Position numbers and translations under genes: made by a program. The notes beneath the pieces are model-generated. The model ran no database searches. It was not told the DNA's origin and saw nothing but the letters and a program-made list of their open reading frames with translations. From JAGVVZ01 sp964372465 (GTDB lineage Archaea > Aenigmatarchaeota > Aenigmatarchaeia > CG10238-14), in assembly GCA_964372465.1 (NCBI GenBank), contig CAYJRA010000019.1, forward strand, positions 1 through 15,251: a DNA stretch of 15,251 nucleotides, written 5' to 3'. Shown piece after piece: positions 12,898-15,251 of this stretch. Numbering within the stretch: the first letter of the stretch is position 1; the number at the start of each line of letters is the position of its first letter.

Positions 12898-13590
12898 TCA
12901 GTAATCAAACTTATTGTAAGAATATATTGGGGACTTTGACAACGCAATGAAAACCGGCATATTTTGAGGATCATTGTATTTTAATCCGTTGGAGAGCTTT
13001 CCATACTCGCATGTCATAGAATAAGTATCATTAGCCTTTACTATATGTGCAATGTTAATTAGCGAGTCTTTTAATTTGATTGGGTATTGATATACGGAAA
13101 AAGATGGTAAAAGTCGCGCAAAAATAGGATTTAGCTTTAAGTCCGTTTCTGATACCATATATTCGTCAATAGGTGGAAAACTATAATTATTTGTTTCGTT
13201 TTGGTTTCTTATTTCAGAGATTTCAATTAATCCTATCAGCAACACAGAAACGACTAATATGACAACTACCATTCTCTTTGAAAATACATTCTTAAATTTC
13301 CATTGATAACCGACAAATACACTTGATATCAAAAGAAAAATCATAAGGGTAGTCGGTAAATATGTTACCATATTTTTCCAAAACAGTTTAGATGGGCTGT
13401 ATTTTGTCGTTTCTATTAAAAATTCCCAGTTTTTGATCAAAGAATCCTTATCAGATATAAGAAGAATTATGGGCATTTGTTGGGTCGGTGAAGCCTTCAT
13501 AACCATTGAGTCAACCAGAAATTTATATTTTCCAGTGTGTAAGTCAATTGGATCTGATCGCACTCCTTCCCTTAGATTTAAATTATTCAA
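12898..13590 (-). CDS. Hypothetical membrane protein, start uncertain, possibly truncated
   Basis: This 230-codon frame has no known family. It holds two hydrophobic helices, about residues 75-94 (LPTTLMIFLLISSVFVG) and 105-124 (RMVVVILVVSVLLIGLI), between soluble parts of some 70 and 105 residues. The stated start is TTG at 13590. The frame stays open upstream to a stop near 13653 without ATG, GTG or a ribosome site, and the readable upstream part looks protein-like, so the true 5' end may be lost. GTG within codons 9-10 and ATG at residue 29 are alternatives. The last 20 or so residues are antisense to a relic of the 13676 gene, so the C-terminus may be newly acquired. It could be a live gene or a decaying one. 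Confidence 0.45.
   Translation of the reverse strand: MNNLNLREGVRSDPIDLHTGKYKFLVDSMVMKASPTQQMPIILLISDKDSLIKNWEFLIETTKYSPSKLFWKNMVTYLPTTLMIFLLISSVFVGYQWKFKNVFSKRMVVVILVVSVLLIGLIEISEIRNQNETNNYSFPPIDEYMVSETDLKLNPIFARLLPSFSVYQYPIKLKDSLINIAHIVKANDTYSMTCEYGKLSNGLKYNDPQNMPVFIALSKSPIYSYNKFDY
12920..12967 (+). pseudogene. Relic of the 3' end of a paralogue of the 13676-15166 gene
   Basis: On the plus strand, 13 codons read EYIGDFDNAMKTG and then I-F-stop. The same peptide ends the 496-aa protein at 15095-15133. Of 40 aligned bases 37 match, 25 of them in a row (12935-12959), and the three differences are all at third codon positions. A stop codon precedes the relic directly. It lies 43 bases after FEN1 and is all that remains of a probable second copy of the surface-protein gene. 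Confidence 0.75.
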
Positions 13591-13645
13591 TTTTGGATCG
13601 GTTATTGGTGATATTTTTATCCGGTTTTGTAATGTTTGGAAACAA

Positions 13646-13655
13646 TTTATTTAAA
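13646..13655. promoter_or_regulatory. TATA box for the surface-protein gene, possibly bidirectional
   Basis: TTTATTTAAA is centred 25 nt before ATG 13676, as for a leaderless mRNA. Its reverse reads TTTAAATAAA and could start the minus-strand frame near 13625. A purine-rich GGAAACA stands just upstream, where a BRE would be. Confidence 0.5.
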
Positions 13656-13675
13656 CGATTAGAATATAATTATCA

Positions 13676-15166
13676 ATGACTGACGAAGTACTCTATATTG
13701 TTGGCGGAATAATAATAGGCGTTTTAGTCCTGTTTATCTCATATAAACTTTTGACAATAGCAACAACACAAACTCTTAAACAAAACATGTTATCGAATTT
13801 TAATAATCTTCGTTCTGCCATAGATACTGTTTGCTGGCAGGAAGTCAGGAATTCAATGGTAGTCGATATGAGCGTTCCTAATTCCATCAGAGCAATCTAC
13901 ACAACAAATGATACAGAGAATGCGTTGACTTCCGTTACAGATCAAATAAAAGACGGCAGAATAAGCATCGGACAAAACATATGTCTGCAATTCAAAACAG
14001 AGCAAGAGCTGAGATGTCACAAGCTGAAATGCAGGACGTTCATGCAATATCTGGGAGCATTGGATACATACAACGATTTGCAGTTGTTGGTAAACAAGAT
14101 ATTAGGAAAGCCTTTAACAAAAGAATATTCTATTGTTTTGACTAAGACAAACACAGGAGCTGAAGTAATACCAGAGAACAGTGATTATTTCAAGATGCCA
14201 GTCCTGGTCATTAGCTATATACCAATCGATACCAATAAAAAAGTTGATGTTTCTAAAACAGGAAGTTGGAAAGATCCTGATATAAACAAATTAAGAGCCA
14301 AAATATCAGATTCGAACAAAAAATTTTCTGAAAGTTTAATTGATGGCAGCAAATATCACGGCTATAAGATTCCTTCAGCAACCCCATCATTGAATTATTT
14401 CATTGTTGATGAAAAAGAATTTCTGGGAGAAATCCCGACTTCACCTATAACAAAAGCCCCCGGCACAGGTACAGATTATTTCAAGATTTTAAAACGAGAT
14501 GTGGACGTATGCAATTATGTAGATAATGGCGACGTCAAAGAGGTGTGGATATGGACTTATGAATCGGATAAGATTAGATCAATATCTACTAACATGGCTT
14601 GGGGATATAAAATTAAAGATTATTGGAATTACATTGATTCAATTGATGATAGTAAAAGTTATGGAGATTTGAGTATTTACAGCGAAAATGATTTGCCCAT
14701 ATGTCAAAAAACCTACACAGTATATAATTATTATTATAAAGAAAATTTCGACGAAATGCCGGATCTTCATTCATATCAATTTGATTTAATTGTTGGTAAT
14801 ATTGGTAACAATAAAGATGTTTATGGGTCATTTACAAAAAGTTGTGGGGCAAATATTTGTCCACCAAATACAAACTGTCCCACTGAAAGTTGGTGTAGCA
14901 AGATAACGGTCCAATCTGATTGTGAAGATTGGAAACCAACAGGTGGCGAGAAAAAACAAATAAGTTGTTATAATTGGGATTCGGACTGTAAAGGTGATTG
15001 TGAAGCTTCATTTAAAATATGGTGGATGCAAAATATTCCTGGTAAGAACAATAACTTGAAAACCAGTGATGGAAAGAATGTCGAAAATTGGTGGGAATAC
15101 ATCGGGGATTTTGACAACGCAATGAAAACCGGCAAATTAATTGCAGGAAAAAACGTGAAAAAATGA
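13676..15166 (+). CDS. Large membrane-anchored surface protein, Cys/Trp rich, unknown
   Basis: This 496-aa protein has one N-terminal membrane helix (about 5-30, VGGIIIGVLVLFISYKLL) after a very short acidic start, and no further helices. The remaining 460 residues should lie outside the cell. Residues 290-440 are rich in Trp, Tyr and Cys; eight Cys fall between 390 and 442 (CGANICPPNTNC, SDCEDWKP, SDCKGDC). The end carries WWMQNIPGKNNN and NWWEYIGDFDNAM. From memory, the order of EVWIW, CGxxxxPPN, DW and the NWWxYI end recalls an uncharacterised group of secreted bacterial proteins; I cannot verify this. Its TGA overlaps the next ATG, so the two are coupled. It may be a pilus-linked or envelope protein. 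Confidence 0.75.
   Translation: MTDEVLYIVGGIIIGVLVLFISYKLLTIATTQTLKQNMLSNFNNLRSAIDTVCWQEVRNSMVVDMSVPNSIRAIYTTNDTENALTSVTDQIKDGRISIGQNICLQFKTEQELRCHKLKCRTFMQYLGALDTYNDLQLLVNKILGKPLTKEYSIVLTKTNTGAEVIPENSDYFKMPVLVISYIPIDTNKKVDVSKTGSWKDPDINKLRAKISDSNKKFSESLIDGSKYHGYKIPSATPSLNYFIVDEKEFLGEIPTSPITKAPGTGTDYFKILKRDVDVCNYVDNGDVKEVWIWTYESDKIRSISTNMAWGYKIKDYWNYIDSIDDSKSYGDLSIYSENDLPICQKTYTVYNYYYKENFDEMPDLHSYQFDLIVGNIGNNKDVYGSFTKSCGANICPPNTNCPTESWCSKITVQSDCEDWKPTGGEKKQISCYNWDSDCKGDCEASFKIWWMQNIPGKNNNLKTSDGKNVENWWEYIGDFDNAMKTGKLIAGKNVKK
15095..15134 (+). repeat. Intact copy of the duplicated 3' segment
   Basis: This is the source-like copy of the relic at 12920-12959. It encodes the last conserved peptide of the surface protein, 11 codons before its stop. 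Confidence 0.85.
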
Positions 15167-15251
15167 GCAAAGCGTCTGCTTCTGAGATCATTCTGACTGT
15201 CGGCATTCTCATTGCCACGGTAATTCTCATTCTACAGTTGAGAGTTCTATT
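15163..15251 (+). CDS. Partial membrane-anchored protein, cut by window end
   Basis: Twenty-nine codons are visible, opening MSKASASEIILTVG and running through a hydrophobic helix (ILIATVILILQL) to the edge. The ATG overlaps the stop of the 496-aa gene (ATGA), so it belongs to the same operon. The layout of a short polar start, one helix, then presumably an external domain repeats that of its neighbour and of the pilins. A class III signal is not obvious, as there is no basic-Gly pair. The rest lies outside the window. Confidence 0.7.
   Translation, partial: MSKASASEIILTVGILIATVILILQLRVL

Noticed and set aside
15012..15230. Minus-strand 72-codon frame across the end of the surface-protein gene.
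   Set aside because: It is antisense to a long, well-supported gene and its successor, and is not in the frame shared with the relic.
1..15251. CRISPR arrays, tRNA or rRNA genes, transposases and attachment sites.
   Set aside because: I found no regularly spaced repeats, tRNA-like T-loop/anticodon patterns or transposase motifs on reading both strands; very divergent elements could be missed by eye.

Overview
This AT-rich window comes from an archaeon. The evidence is an exosome/proteasome/RNase P gene cluster (Rrp4, Rrp41, Rrp42, SBDS, PsmA, Pop5, Rpp30), the archaeal-type ribosomal proteins eL15 and eL39, FEN1 with a PCNA-binding tail, Pilin_N-type pilins, and TATA boxes about 25-28 nt upstream of start codons, which suits leaderless transcripts. 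Compact genes, a shortened eL15 and a minimal MGMT suggest a small-genome lineage such as a DPANN archaeon. That placement is inference; I cannot fix the phylum.

Layout. (1) 1-1612, + strand: three tandem type IV pilin-like genes. The first is broken by four single-base deletions. The copies share almost identical 5' DNA and six conserved cysteines. (2) 11086 down to 1614, - strand: a near-continuous run of 17 genes, eL15 - HD hydrolase - Nudix - Rpp30 - alpha/beta hydrolase - zinc ribbon - Nudix - DUF5680-like - papain-fold peptidase-like - Pop5 - PsmA - SBDS - Rrp4 - Rrp41 - Rrp42 - eL39 - deaminase. Its core keeps the order of the ancestral archaeal exosome superoperon, with accessory enzymes inserted among the RNase P genes. 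(3) 11153-12876, + strand: MGMT-type alkyltransferase, a small two-helix membrane protein and FEN1. (4) 12898-13590, - strand: a membrane-protein ORF with no good start codon. Its 3' end lies across a relic of the C-terminal coding sequence of the next gene. (5) 13676-15251, + strand: a large single-pass surface protein rich in Cys and Trp, translationally coupled to a second membrane-anchored protein cut by the window end.

How the parts fit. The minus-strand cluster joins RNA processing and decay (RNase P subunits, exosome), ribosome biogenesis (SBDS, eL15, eL39) and protein degradation (proteasome alpha) in one transcriptional neighbourhood. Two paralogous Nudix enzymes, a YfbR/HDDC2-like HD protein and a nucleoside deaminase could handle nucleotides released or damaged during RNA turnover; that link is inference from position. 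The two ends of the window encode cell-surface proteins and show duplication, decay and likely gene conversion. No tRNA, rRNA, CRISPR array or insertion sequence was recognised.
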